A model generated the notes under the pieces. It was not told the origin of the DNA. It made no database searches and worked only from the letters and a program-made list of their open reading frames with translations. A program made the translations under genes and the position numbers. From T1Sed10-7 sp041686695 (GTDB taxonomy: Bacteria > Actinomycetota > Nitriliruptoria > Nitriliruptorales > Nitriliruptoraceae), in NCBI GenBank assembly GCA_041686695.1, contig JAWLDJ010000033.1:1-21324 (forward strand): a stretch of DNA of 21,324 nt. The letters run 5' to 3'. The first letter of the stretch is position 1. Each line of letters begins with the position of its first letter. Below are positions 1-7,146 of the stretch, in pieces.

Positions 1-111
1 GCGGCGGCGGTCGGCGCCGGCTGCACCAGCGATCCAGGCGCACTGCCGACACCGATGCGCCGCAGTTCCTCCGGGATGCGGGACTGGAAAGCGTTCCCGG
101 GAAGTTTCCGT
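1..111. other. Unassigned left edge
   Basis: No gene can be assigned. A plus-strand frame is open from position 55 into the first gene, but its residues before the ATG at 250 are Arg/Ser-rich and look non-coding. On the minus strand, one frame reads through from about 140 to the window edge and could be the start of a divergent gene, but it has no convincing start codon or ribosome binding site. Confidence 0.3.
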
Positions 112-141
112 TTGCCCCGAAGAGCGGTCGCGAAGGATACT
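112..141 (+). promoter_or_regulatory. Putative sigma-70-type promoter for the lyase operon
   Basis: TTGCCC (112-117) and GATACT (136-141) are separated by 18 bp, in a locally AT-richer stretch of otherwise very GC-rich DNA. Transcription would start near 148, inside the inverted repeat at 145-170, leaving a leader of about 100 nt. The assignment rests on hexamer similarity and context only. Confidence 0.4.
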
Positions 142-144
142 CAG

Positions 145-170
145 CCTACGGCGCAACGTGGCGCCGTAGG
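145..170. promoter_or_regulatory. Perfect 10-bp inverted repeat at the predicted operon start
   Basis: CCTACGGCGC (145-154) and GCGCCGTAGG (161-170) are exact inverse complements around the six-base loop AACGTG. The repeat begins four bases after the predicted -10 hexamer, so it would overlap the transcription start. It could be a repressor operator or a 5' leader hairpin. No SAM-riboswitch core was recognised nearby. Confidence 0.5.
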
Positions 171-249
171 TCGCACCACAGGGCCGTCGAGGTCACGTGC
201 ACGCTCACGCCGGGCAGCGCCGGCCCGGCTCGAGGGGGGAGACGACGTC

Positions 250-1536
250 ATGGCAGGCATCGACACCCGGGTCGTGCACGGCGGTCGGCACGAGTTGCGC
301 GCGTTGGGGGTCCACGCGCCGCCCCTCGACCGATCGACGACCTATCCGATCCGCACCCTCGCGGAGGGCACCGAGGATCTCGACCAGATGGCCGAGGGGG
401 GTGGGGTCCCGCGGCACTCATCGGTCTACGGGCGGCTGCACAACCCGACCGTTGCCCGCTGGGAGCAGGCGATCGCCGACCTCGAGCGGGCCGAGGCAGC
501 TGTGGCCTTCGGGTCGGGCATGGCTGCGATCACGGCCACGCTGCTGGCCGCCGGCGCGATCGGCCGGCACGTGGTGGCCATCCGACCGCTCTACGGTGGG
601 ACGGATCACCTGTTGGCCAGCGGTCTGCTGCACGTGAGGACCACGTGGGCGAGGCCCGAGGGCGTCGCCGATGCCATCGAGGACGACACGGTGCTGGTCA
701 TCGTGGAGACCCCGGGCAACCCGACCCTGTCGCTGGTGGATCTGCGCGACGTGGTCGCGCAGGCGGGCGAGGTTCCCGTCCTGGTCGACAACACCTTCGC
801 CACCCCGATCCTGCAGCGGCCGTTGACGCTGGGCGCCAGCTGGGCGCTGCACAGCGCGACGAAAGCCCTGGGCGGGCACGGTGACGTGATCGCGGGGGTC
901 GTCGCGACCACGGAGGAGCGGGCCAGGGCCCTGCGGCAGGTCAGGATCGCCACCGGCGCGCTGCTCGACCCCCAGGCCGCGGCGCTGCTGCACCGCAGCC
1001 TGCAGACGCTGGCACTGCGGGTCCGGGCGGCCCAGGCGAACGCGATCGAGCTCGCTCGCCGGCTCCGGACCCATCCTGGCGTCCTGCGGGTCTGCCACCC
1101 GAGCCTGCCCAGCTGTGACCAGGCCGGCATCGTGCTCCGGCAGATGGAGGGTCCCGGGAGCCTGCTGACCTTCGAGGTGGCCGGAGGGCACGCGGCGGCG
1201 GGCACCGTGATGGAGACGGTGCGGCTGCTGACACCGGCGGTGAGCCTCGGCGCCAACGACACGTTGATCGAGCACCCCGCCGGTCTGACCCACCGGGTCG
1301 TCGACCCGAGGGCGTTGGCCAGCAGCGGGGTGAGCCCGGGACTGCTGCGCGTCTCGGTCGGTATCGAGGATGTGGACGACCTGTGGGCGGACCTCGACCA
1401 GGCCATCGAACGGGCCACCGGCCTCGGCGTCGATGCCGCCGTGCGCGGCTGGAGGCCACGACCCCGCGAGGCCGCGGCGCACGCGGCCAGCCGGCCGACT
1501 GCAGCCGGTGCCGTGGCGAGTGGGTCGCGCACGTGA
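250..1536 (+). CDS. PLP-dependent trans-sulfuration family lyase (methionine gamma-lyase / cystathionine lyase-like)
   Basis: This 428-residue protein belongs to the Cys/Met-metabolism PLP enzymes (fold type I), cytosolic enzymes that make or break C-S bonds. Visible motifs are Y60-x-R62 followed by HNPT (phosphate binding from the partner subunit), the FGSGMAAI glycine loop near 88, ETPGNP near 153, D180 in VLVDNTFATP (pyridine nitrogen), and K205 in HSATKALGGHGD (Schiff-base lysine). The ATG at 250 is chosen because GGGGGGAG lies 8 nt upstream; the open frame before it looks non-coding. The position of the catalytic Cys116 of Pseudomonas methionine gamma-lyase (LYGCT) is Gly117 here (LYGGT), as in cystathionine lyases and synthases. 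Substrate is therefore uncertain: methionine, cystathionine or an O-acylhomoserine. The stop overlaps the GTG of the next gene, a 2-oxoacid E1-like enzyme, which favours a lyase that releases 2-oxobutyrate. The last ~35 residues are Ala/Arg-rich and probably disordered. Confidence 0.85.
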   Translation: MAGIDTRVVHGGRHELRALGVHAPPLDRSTTYPIRTLAEGTEDLDQMAEGGGVPRHSSVYGRLHNPTVARWEQAIADLERAEAAVAFGSGMAAITATLLAAGAIGRHVVAIRPLYGGTDHLLASGLLHVRTTWARPEGVADAIEDDTVLVIVETPGNPTLSLVDLRDVVAQAGEVPVLVDNTFATPILQRPLTLGASWALHSATKALGGHGDVIAGVVATTEERARALRQVRIATGALLDPQAAALLHRSLQTLALRVRAAQANAIELARRLRTHPGVLRVCHPSLPSCDQAGIVLRQMEGPGSLLTFEVAGGHAAAGTVMETVRLLTPAVSLGANDTLIEHPAGLTHRVVDPRALASSGVSPGLLRVSVGIEDVDDLWADLDQAIERATGLGVDAAVRGWRPRPREAAAHAASRPTAAGAVASGSRT

Positions 1537-4043
1537 GTGCCGGCTCCGGTCACTGCGAGCCCGGTCACCGCGAGCCCGGTCACTGCGAGCCCGGTCACTG
1601 CGAGCCCGGCCAGTCCGAGCCCTCGGGGGGCGGGGGCCCGTCGCCGGAGGACGCCCCGACCGACCACCTCGCGGTCGACCTTGAGACCCTCGACACGATC
1701 CAGCGGCGGGTCCACTGGTTGGCCGTGCGCATGGTCGACCACGCCAACCGGGAGCGAGGTGACGCCGGCGGCATCAAGGTGGGCGGGCACCAGGCCTCCT
1801 CCACCTCGATGGTCACCCTGATGACCGCGCTGTGGTTCGGTCACCTCACCGCCGAGGACCTGGTGGCGGTCAAGCCCCACGCCTCACCCGTCTTCCACGC
1901 GATCCGTTACCTGCTCGGGGAGCTGGAGGCGGACCAGCTCACGCAGCTCCGCAGCTTCGGTGGGCTCCAGGCGTACCCGAGCCGCACCAAGGACGAGGGC
2001 CGGATCGACTTCTCCACCGGCTCGGTCGGCCTCGGAGCGACGGCGCCGCTGTTCGCCGCGCTGGCACGTCGCTACCTCGCCGCCCACCACGGCCAGCAGG
2101 TGCCGCGAGGGCGCTGCATCGCTCTGCTCGGCGATGCGGAGCTCGACGAGGGCAACGTGTGGGAAGCGATCGGCGACCCCGCCACCGCGGGCCTGGCCGA
2201 CGTGCTGTGGGTGGTCGACCTCAACCGCCAGTCCCTGGACCGCGTCGTCCCGGGTGTGCAGGCGGGCCGGCTCGAACGCGCCTTCGCCGACAACGGCTGG
2301 CACGTCACCGAGGCGAAGTACGGCCAACGGCTGCAGTCGGTGTTCGCCCGTGACGGCGGCGAGGCTCTGCGCCGCCACATCGACGCGATGTCCAACGAGC
2401 GCTACCAGTCCCTGTTCTCGCTCGCGGACGATCCCACGGCGCTCCGCGAGCGGTTCCTCGGTCCGGAGCCGGACGCAGGTGTCCGGCGGGCTCTCGACGC
2501 ACTCAGCGACACCGAGGTGGGCGTGGTCCTCGATCTGGGTGGCCACGATCTGGGCGAGCTGCTCGCCCGGTACCGCGAGGCCGACGCCGTCAGCGACCGC
2601 CCGAGCGTGGTGTTCGCCTACACGATCAAGGGGTGGCGCACGCCGATGGCCGGCGATCCTCGCAACCACAGCGCGCTCCTGCCGGCCGGCGCGATCGACG
2701 AGCTCCGGGCTGCCAACGGTCTCGATGCCACCTCTGAGTGGGCGGCCTTCCCGCCGGACTCCGAGGCGGGCCGACGGTGTGCCGCGACGGCGCAGCGGCT
2801 GCGGCGCGAGCCTCGCCCGAACCCGCCGCCGGTCCCGGTACCGACGCAGATCGACCTGCCACGACGTCCCCGCGTGAGCACCCAGGAGACCTTCGGTCGG
2901 CTGGTGGTCGGCCTCGGTCGCGATGAGGCGGTGCGGCCAGCCCTGGTCACGCTGGCCCCCGATGTCGCGGTGTCCACGGGGTTGGGTGGCTGGATCAACG
3001 CGGCCGGGGTGTTCGACCCGCTGCACGAGCCCAGCGAGGATGCCGCCCTGGTGGCCGACGCGGGCGGCGGCACGGCGCTGCTGCGGTGGGAACGGTCCCG
3101 GTCCGGCCAGCACCTCGAGCTCGGCATCAGCGAGATGAACCTCTTCTCCGCCTTGGAGGCGTTCGGTCTGGCCTGGGAGCACAGTGGCCACCGGATGCTG
3201 CCGATCGGCACCCTGTACGACCCGTTCGTGTGCCGCGGGCTGGATGCGTTGATCCACGGGGTGTACTCGGGGTCGCGCTTCGTGGTGGTGGGCACCCCGT
3301 CCGGGGTCAGCCTGGCGCCTGAGGGCGGGGCCCACCAGTCGACGATCACCCCTTCGATCGGGGTGGAGTTGCCTGGTCTGGTGCTCGCCGAGCCGGCGTA
3401 CGCCGGCGCGCTCGACTGGCTGCTGTGCGATGGCCTGGCCCGGATCGCCGACCCGGACGGTCCCGATGAGTCCCTCTACCTCCGGCTCACGACCCGACCC
3501 ATCGAGCAGGCGCCCTTCGAGGCCGCGCGCGACCGGCTCGGCGCCCAGGAACTGCGCCGACAGGTGCTCGCCGGCGGCTACGTCCTGGTGCCGGCGCCGG
3601 CCCCTGACGAGGTCGACGGGCCGCTGGTCCGCCTGGTCGCCTGCGGTGCGGTCCTGCCGGAGGTCGTCGCGGCCCAGGCGGAGCTCACCGACGAGGGCGT
3701 GCGCGCAGAGGTGGTCGACGTCACCTCGCTCACCCGTCTGTACCGGGGTTGGCGGGCGGCGCTGCGGCGCGGGGTGCGTGGTGCTCACGAGCCGGGGCGC
3801 TCCCATGTGGATGATCTGTTGGCCGGCGGCCGCACGTGCGTCCCGATCGTGACCGTCCACGATGCGGCTTCACACGCCATGGCCTGGCTCGGCTCCGTCA
3901 CCGGCGCCGCGGTCGTCCCGCTCGGTGTGGATGCGTTCGGGCAGTCCGGGCGGATCGACGACCTCTACGGGGCTTTCGAGCTGACGACGGGGCACATCGT
4001 GACGGCCGCCCTGGCGGCCCTGTCCAGAGGGACGGCGCACTAG
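1533..4043 (+). CDS. Pyruvate dehydrogenase E1-like (transketolase-family) 2-oxoacid enzyme, MdeB-like
   Basis: This 836-residue thiamine-diphosphate protein resembles homodimeric E1 (AceE, about 887 aa) and MdeB, the E1-like partner of Pseudomonas methionine gamma-lyase. The N-terminal TPP half carries VGGHQAS and KPHASP (active-site His regions), then G200-D-A-E and N231 in VVDLNRQSLD, corresponding to the GDG-x(n)-N motif with GDG changed to GDA. The pyrimidine half carries LGISEMN (catalytic Glu) and GGAHQS (His), followed by a transketolase C-terminal domain. By analogy it would decarboxylate a 2-oxoacid such as 2-oxobutyrate or pyruvate; no E2 or E3 gene is present here. The GTG at 1533 is chosen because it overlaps the upstream stop (GTGA), indicating coupled translation. 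The first ~30 residues are an unusual pentapeptide repeat rich in Cys, His and Pro, absent from E1 enzymes as far as I know. A start at the ATG at 1731 would remove it but also the conserved beginning of the domain. Confidence 0.82.
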   Translation: MSAGSGHCEPGHREPGHCEPGHCEPGQSEPSGGGGPSPEDAPTDHLAVDLETLDTIQRRVHWLAVRMVDHANRERGDAGGIKVGGHQASSTSMVTLMTALWFGHLTAEDLVAVKPHASPVFHAIRYLLGELEADQLTQLRSFGGLQAYPSRTKDEGRIDFSTGSVGLGATAPLFAALARRYLAAHHGQQVPRGRCIALLGDAELDEGNVWEAIGDPATAGLADVLWVVDLNRQSLDRVVPGVQAGRLERAFADNGWHVTEAKYGQRLQSVFARDGGEALRRHIDAMSNERYQSLFSLADDPTALRERFLGPEPDAGVRRALDALSDTEVGVVLDLGGHDLGELLARYREADAVSDRPSVVFAYTIKGWRTPMAGDPRNHSALLPAGAIDELRAANGLDATSEWAAFPPDSEAGRRCAATAQRLRREPRPNPPPVPVPTQIDLPRRPRVSTQETFGRLVVGLGRDEAVRPALVTLAPDVAVSTGLGGWINAAGVFDPLHEPSEDAALVADAGGGTALLRWERSRSGQHLELGISEMNLFSALEAFGLAWEHSGHRMLPIGTLYDPFVCRGLDALIHGVYSGSRFVVVGTPSGVSLAPEGGAHQSTITPSIGVELPGLVLAEPAYAGALDWLLCDGLARIADPDGPDESLYLRLTTRPIEQAPFEAARDRLGAQELRRQVLAGGYVLVPAPAPDEVDGPLVRLVACGAVLPEVVAAQAELTDEGVRAEVVDVTSLTRLYRGWRAALRRGVRGAHEPGRSHVDDLLAGGRTCVPIVTVHDAASHAMAWLGSVTGAAVVPLGVDAFGQSGRIDDLYGAFELTTGHIVTAALAALSRGTAH
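1546..1620 (+). repeat. Five tandem 15-bp repeats encoding GHCEP-type pentapeptides
   Basis: Five head-to-tail copies of CCGGTCACTGCGAGC, the second with one change and the fifth diverged. In the E1-like gene they read GHCEP-GHREP-GHCEP-GHCEP-GQSEP. The +1 frame reads VTASP repeats and is also open, as expected when the period is a multiple of three. The array starts 10 nt after the preceding stop codon. Confidence 0.9.
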
Positions 4044-4092
4044 CGTCGTCGTCCTCGCGTCCGACCCCGCCGCACCGATCGGAGTGCCGCCC

Positions 4093-6372
4093 GTGCAACC
4101 GAGCGACCTCGAGCACCTCGCCGTTCCCGGTGACCCGCAGCTGCATCCCGATGGTCTGCGTACCGCCTACGTCCTGACGGAGATCGACGTCGGTGAGGAC
4201 CGGTACGTGCGCACGATCCACCTGCACGACCGCGCGGGCACACGTCGGTTCACGCACGGCCCCTCGGACACCGCACCGCGGTGGTCGCCAGATGGCCGGT
4301 GGCTCGCGTTCCTGCGGACCGGCACGGGCGAGGGCCAGCACCCACAGGTCCACGTGATGCCAGCTGACGGTGGCGAAGCGCAGCGGCGTACCGAGCTTCC
4401 CCTGGGGGTGTCCGATCTGGCCTGGGCGCCGGACTCGACGCAGCTGGTCGTGGTCGCAGCCGTCTGGCACCCCGAGGTCGCTGATCTCGACGAGGAGGAA
4501 CGCCGGCGACGGCCGCGGCGCCTCACACGGCTGCCCTACCGCACCGACGGCGGCGGGTGGATCCACGATCGCACGGCCCGGCTCCACCTCGTCCCGGCGA
4601 CCGGGGACCGTCGCGCCGTCGAGCTCGACACCGGGCCGCGGGACGTCAGCTCGCCCGTCTGGCACCCCGACGGCACCTCGATCGCCTACCTGTCGGACCC
4701 CGATGATTGGCCGCAGACCGAACCGCACTCCCAGGTGTTCGCCCTGAGCGTCCCGCCGAGGTCGTCGGTCACCTCGCCCGCTGACGGGGCGGACGCGGAG
4801 CAGCTGTCCACCACGCCCTCTGCCACCCCGTTCGCTGACGGGGCGAGCGAGCCCCGCCCGGCCGTCCAGGTGGCGCGCGTCCCGCTCACGCCGCCAGGCA
4901 TGTGGACGGATGTGCGCTACGACCGACAGGGGCGGGTGTTCGTCACCGGGCTGCGTGATCCCTTCGACTGGCCGGGCACGCCCGCGATCTGGCTGCTCGC
5001 CCGCGACCCCGGTACCGATGGGGGGGATGCCGGCGGGGGGGACGCCGGCGGGGGGGAGGCCGGCGCCGCGGTCAGCAGCCGACCGCAGGATCCGGCCGGC
5101 GCGCGGCTCATCCCGCTCACCGCCCATCTCGATCGCGACGTGCAACCCGGCTCCCCCGGTCTGGTGACGATCGGCCCGCGCTTCGTCCACGATGGCTTCC
5201 TGACCGCCCTCGAGGGACGCGGGACCACCGGCATCGTCCACGTCCACCTGGCCGGGTTCGACCCCGAGGATGATCAGCCGCCGGAGGTCACCGAGGTGGT
5301 CGGTGGCCCGCGCGCTGTCACCGGGTTCGGGGTGTCCGACGACGCCGAGGTGGTGGTGTTCACCGCCACCGACCCGGGCAGCCCCGGGGAGCTCTACCGA
5401 TCGACGGAGGGCCGCGAACGCTGTGTCACGGATCTGACCCACCGGTTCCGGGCCCAGGTCGAGGTGGGTCCCACGGAGCGCTTCACCTTCGAGCGCGACG
5501 GTGTCGAGCTCGATGTCTGGGCGACCCTGCCAGACGGGTTCGACGCCGCGGCACCCGGCAGCGTGCCCGTGCTGTTCAACATCCACGGCGGGCCGACGGC
5601 CCAGTATGGGGAGCACTTCTTCGACGAGTTCCAGGTCGAGGCCGGTGCGGGCTACCTCGCGGTCGGCACCAACCCACGAGGTTCGTCGGGACGGGGCACC
5701 GAGTGGGCACGGGCGGTGGTCGGAGCGTGGGTGGAGGAGGACAGTGTCGACACGCTCGACCTCGAAGCGGTCGTCGCTGCGACCTGTGCGCGGTACCCGC
5801 AGGCGGATCCGGCCCGCGTCGGCATCATGGGCGGCTCCTACGGCGGCTACGCCACGGCGCGGCTGCTCGCGCGGACCGACCGGTACCGCTCGGCGATCGT
5901 CGAGCGGGGGCTGTTGCAGTGGGAGTCCTTCATCGGCACCTCGGATATCGGGCCGTACTTCGACCGCATGTTCCTGGCGGTCTCGCTGCTCGAGGGGCGA
6001 GCGGCTTACGCCGCGGCCAGCCCGGTCTGGACGACCTCCCGCATCACGACCCCGACGCTGGTGCTGCACAGCGACGCCGACTGGCGTTGTCCGCCCGAGC
6101 AGGGCGAGCAGTTCTTCTCAGGGTTGCTCCATGCGGGGGTGGCCGCCGAGATGGTGCGGTTCCCCGATGAGGGGCACGAGTTGTCGCGCTCGGGGACGCC
6201 CAAGCACCGCGTCGAGCGCTTCGAGGCGGTCCTGGAGTGGCACGGGCGCTACCTCGGCGCCGCTCCGACCGGCGCGACGTCGGCCGCCGGGACCGACACC
6301 GATGCGGGCACCGGCGAGCCCAGCGGCCCGGCCAGGGTCACCGCTACCTCCACCCGGGCACCGGGTGGCTGA
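4093..6372 (+). CDS. S9 family (prolyl oligopeptidase/acylaminoacyl-peptidase-like) serine peptidase
   Basis: This 759-residue protein has an N-terminal beta-propeller with WD40-like/TolB-like strands (for example APRWSPDGRWLAFLR near residue 60 and SPVWHPDGTSIAYLS) and a C-terminal alpha/beta-hydrolase domain from about 450. The catalytic triad is visible: S582 in GGSYGGYA, D663 in HSDADWRCP, and H695 in PDEGHELS; NIHGGPTAQYG forms the oxyanion-hole region. It should cleave oligopeptides, probably in the cytoplasm since no signal peptide is seen. The GTG at 4093 is preferred because GGAG lies 8 nt upstream; the GTG at 4084 is possible but has no spaced ribosome binding site. It lies 49 nt after the E1-like gene and 3 nt before the phosphopantetheinyl transferase, so it is probably in the same operon. 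A Gly-rich repeat interrupts the propeller at about residues 310-324. The C-terminus is Thr/Ala/Gly-rich and probably disordered. Confidence 0.88.
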   Translation: MQPSDLEHLAVPGDPQLHPDGLRTAYVLTEIDVGEDRYVRTIHLHDRAGTRRFTHGPSDTAPRWSPDGRWLAFLRTGTGEGQHPQVHVMPADGGEAQRRTELPLGVSDLAWAPDSTQLVVVAAVWHPEVADLDEEERRRRPRRLTRLPYRTDGGGWIHDRTARLHLVPATGDRRAVELDTGPRDVSSPVWHPDGTSIAYLSDPDDWPQTEPHSQVFALSVPPRSSVTSPADGADAEQLSTTPSATPFADGASEPRPAVQVARVPLTPPGMWTDVRYDRQGRVFVTGLRDPFDWPGTPAIWLLARDPGTDGGDAGGGDAGGGEAGAAVSSRPQDPAGARLIPLTAHLDRDVQPGSPGLVTIGPRFVHDGFLTALEGRGTTGIVHVHLAGFDPEDDQPPEVTEVVGGPRAVTGFGVSDDAEVVVFTATDPGSPGELYRSTEGRERCVTDLTHRFRAQVEVGPTERFTFERDGVELDVWATLPDGFDAAAPGSVPVLFNIHGGPTAQYGEHFFDEFQVEAGAGYLAVGTNPRGSSGRGTEWARAVVGAWVEEDSVDTLDLEAVVAATCARYPQADPARVGIMGGSYGGYATARLLARTDRYRSAIVERGLLQWESFIGTSDIGPYFDRMFLAVSLLEGRAAYAAASPVWTTSRITTPTLVLHSDADWRCPPEQGEQFFSGLLHAGVAAEMVRFPDEGHELSRSGTPKHRVERFEAVLEWHGRYLGAAPTGATSAAGTDTDAGTGEPSGPARVTATSTRAPGG
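5020..5064 (+). repeat. Three tandem 15-bp repeats inside the S9 peptidase gene
   Basis: Three copies of GGGGGGGATGCCGGC with one change in each later copy encode GGDAG-GGDAG-GGEAG. They probably form a flexible loop between propeller strands. Confidence 0.85.
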
Positions 6373-6375
6373 GCC

Positions 6376-7146
6376 ATGACCCACGGGGTGCGGTGGCTGT
6401 CTCGGGGTCTGGACCACGTCCCCGAGGGGCAGGCATGGTTGTCGGCGATCGAGATCGAGCGGCTCCAACGGATGCGCTACGCGAAGCGTTCGAGCGAGTT
6501 CCTGGTCTCCCGAGCCGCGGCCAAGCAGGCGATCGCCCACGCCGTCGGCCTGCCGCCTGACGATCCGTACGCGCTGCGCCGGATCGAGGTGCGGCACCGC
6601 CCGAGTGGTGCGCCGGCTCCCTTCGTGGACGGCCAGCCAGCGGGTCTGGCGATGTCGTCCACCGACCGTGCGGACCGGGCGGTCTGCGTGCTCACCGCCA
6701 CCGCCGGGCTCGCGATCGGCTGCGACCTCGAGCTGATCGAGGAGCGGTCGAAAGGCTTCGTGGCCAGCTACCTGACCCCGCTGGAGCAGCAGATCGTGGC
6801 TGCTGCCCCCGTGCACGACCTGACCGCCAACCTGATCTGGAGCGCGAAGGAGAGCGCGTTGAAGGTGCTGGAGACCGGGCTCAGGCGCGACACGCGCAGC
6901 GTCGAGGTCCGGTTGGACGACGAGGTGGTGGCGGGGTGGTCGGCGTTGTCGGTGCAGCCGGCCGAGGGTGGGGTGTTCCCGGGCTGGTGGCGTCGAGCAG
7001 GCCGGTTCCTGCTGTCGGTGGTCGCCAGCGCACCGATCGCGCCGCCGGTCGCCTTCGAGGAGCCGGACGGGCTCGGCACCGCGACCCCGACCCATCGATG
7101 GCTGCAGGCCCCGCTCAGGCCGGGGCCTGCCCCCGAGCCCACTTGA
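6376..7146 (+). CDS. Sfp-type 4'-phosphopantetheinyl transferase superfamily protein
   Basis: This 256-residue protein would transfer phosphopantetheine from coenzyme A to a serine of carrier proteins. The signature is clear: IGCDLELIEE near residues 115-124 (Mg-binding Asp and Glu of the GVDIE motif) and WSAKESALKVL near 155-165 (the W-x-x-KE-A-x-x-K motif). The CoA-phosphate-binding SHS motif upstream appears as SST (AMSSTDRADRAV), so the usual His seems absent. The ATG at 6376 lies 3 nt after the peptidase stop, consistent with the same operon. No polyketide, peptide synthetase or carrier-protein gene is in the window, so its target is unknown. Its 3' end overlaps the convergent thioredoxin-like gene by 32 nt. 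Confidence 0.85.
   Translation: MTHGVRWLSRGLDHVPEGQAWLSAIEIERLQRMRYAKRSSEFLVSRAAAKQAIAHAVGLPPDDPYALRRIEVRHRPSGAPAPFVDGQPAGLAMSSTDRADRAVCVLTATAGLAIGCDLELIEERSKGFVASYLTPLEQQIVAAAPVHDLTANLIWSAKESALKVLETGLRRDTRSVEVRLDDEVVAGWSALSVQPAEGGVFPGWWRRAGRFLLSVVASAPIAPPVAFEEPDGLGTATPTHRWLQAPLRPGPAPEPT
7104..7130. terminator. Hairpin in the overlap of two convergent genes (putative bidirectional terminator)
   Basis: GCAGGCCCC (7104-7112) and GGGGCCTGC (7122-7130) are perfect inverse complements around a 9-nt loop. The hairpin covers the last codons of the phosphopantetheinyl transferase and, on the other strand, the stop codon of the thioredoxin-like gene (7115-7117). There is no T-tract on either side, so intrinsic termination is only likely, not certain. 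Confidence 0.5.

Noticed and set aside
1..140. Possible divergent regulator gene (such as an mdeR-like one) at the left edge on the minus strand
   Set aside because: A frame is open but there is no credible start with a ribosome binding site, and too little sequence to recognise a family.
145..249. SAM or other sulfur riboswitch before the lyase
   Set aside because: Only one hairpin is evident; the conserved SAM-I core and pseudoknot segments were not found by eye.
1884..3860. Long minus-strand open frame (658 residues) opposite the E1-like gene
   Set aside because: Rich in Arg, Gln, Gly and His with no motif; it is the antisense of a clearly conserved enzyme, a usual artefact of high GC.
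3898..6069. Long minus-strand open frame (723 residues) opposite the S9 peptidase
   Set aside because: Low-complexity antisense translation; the plus strand has a full propeller and catalytic triad.
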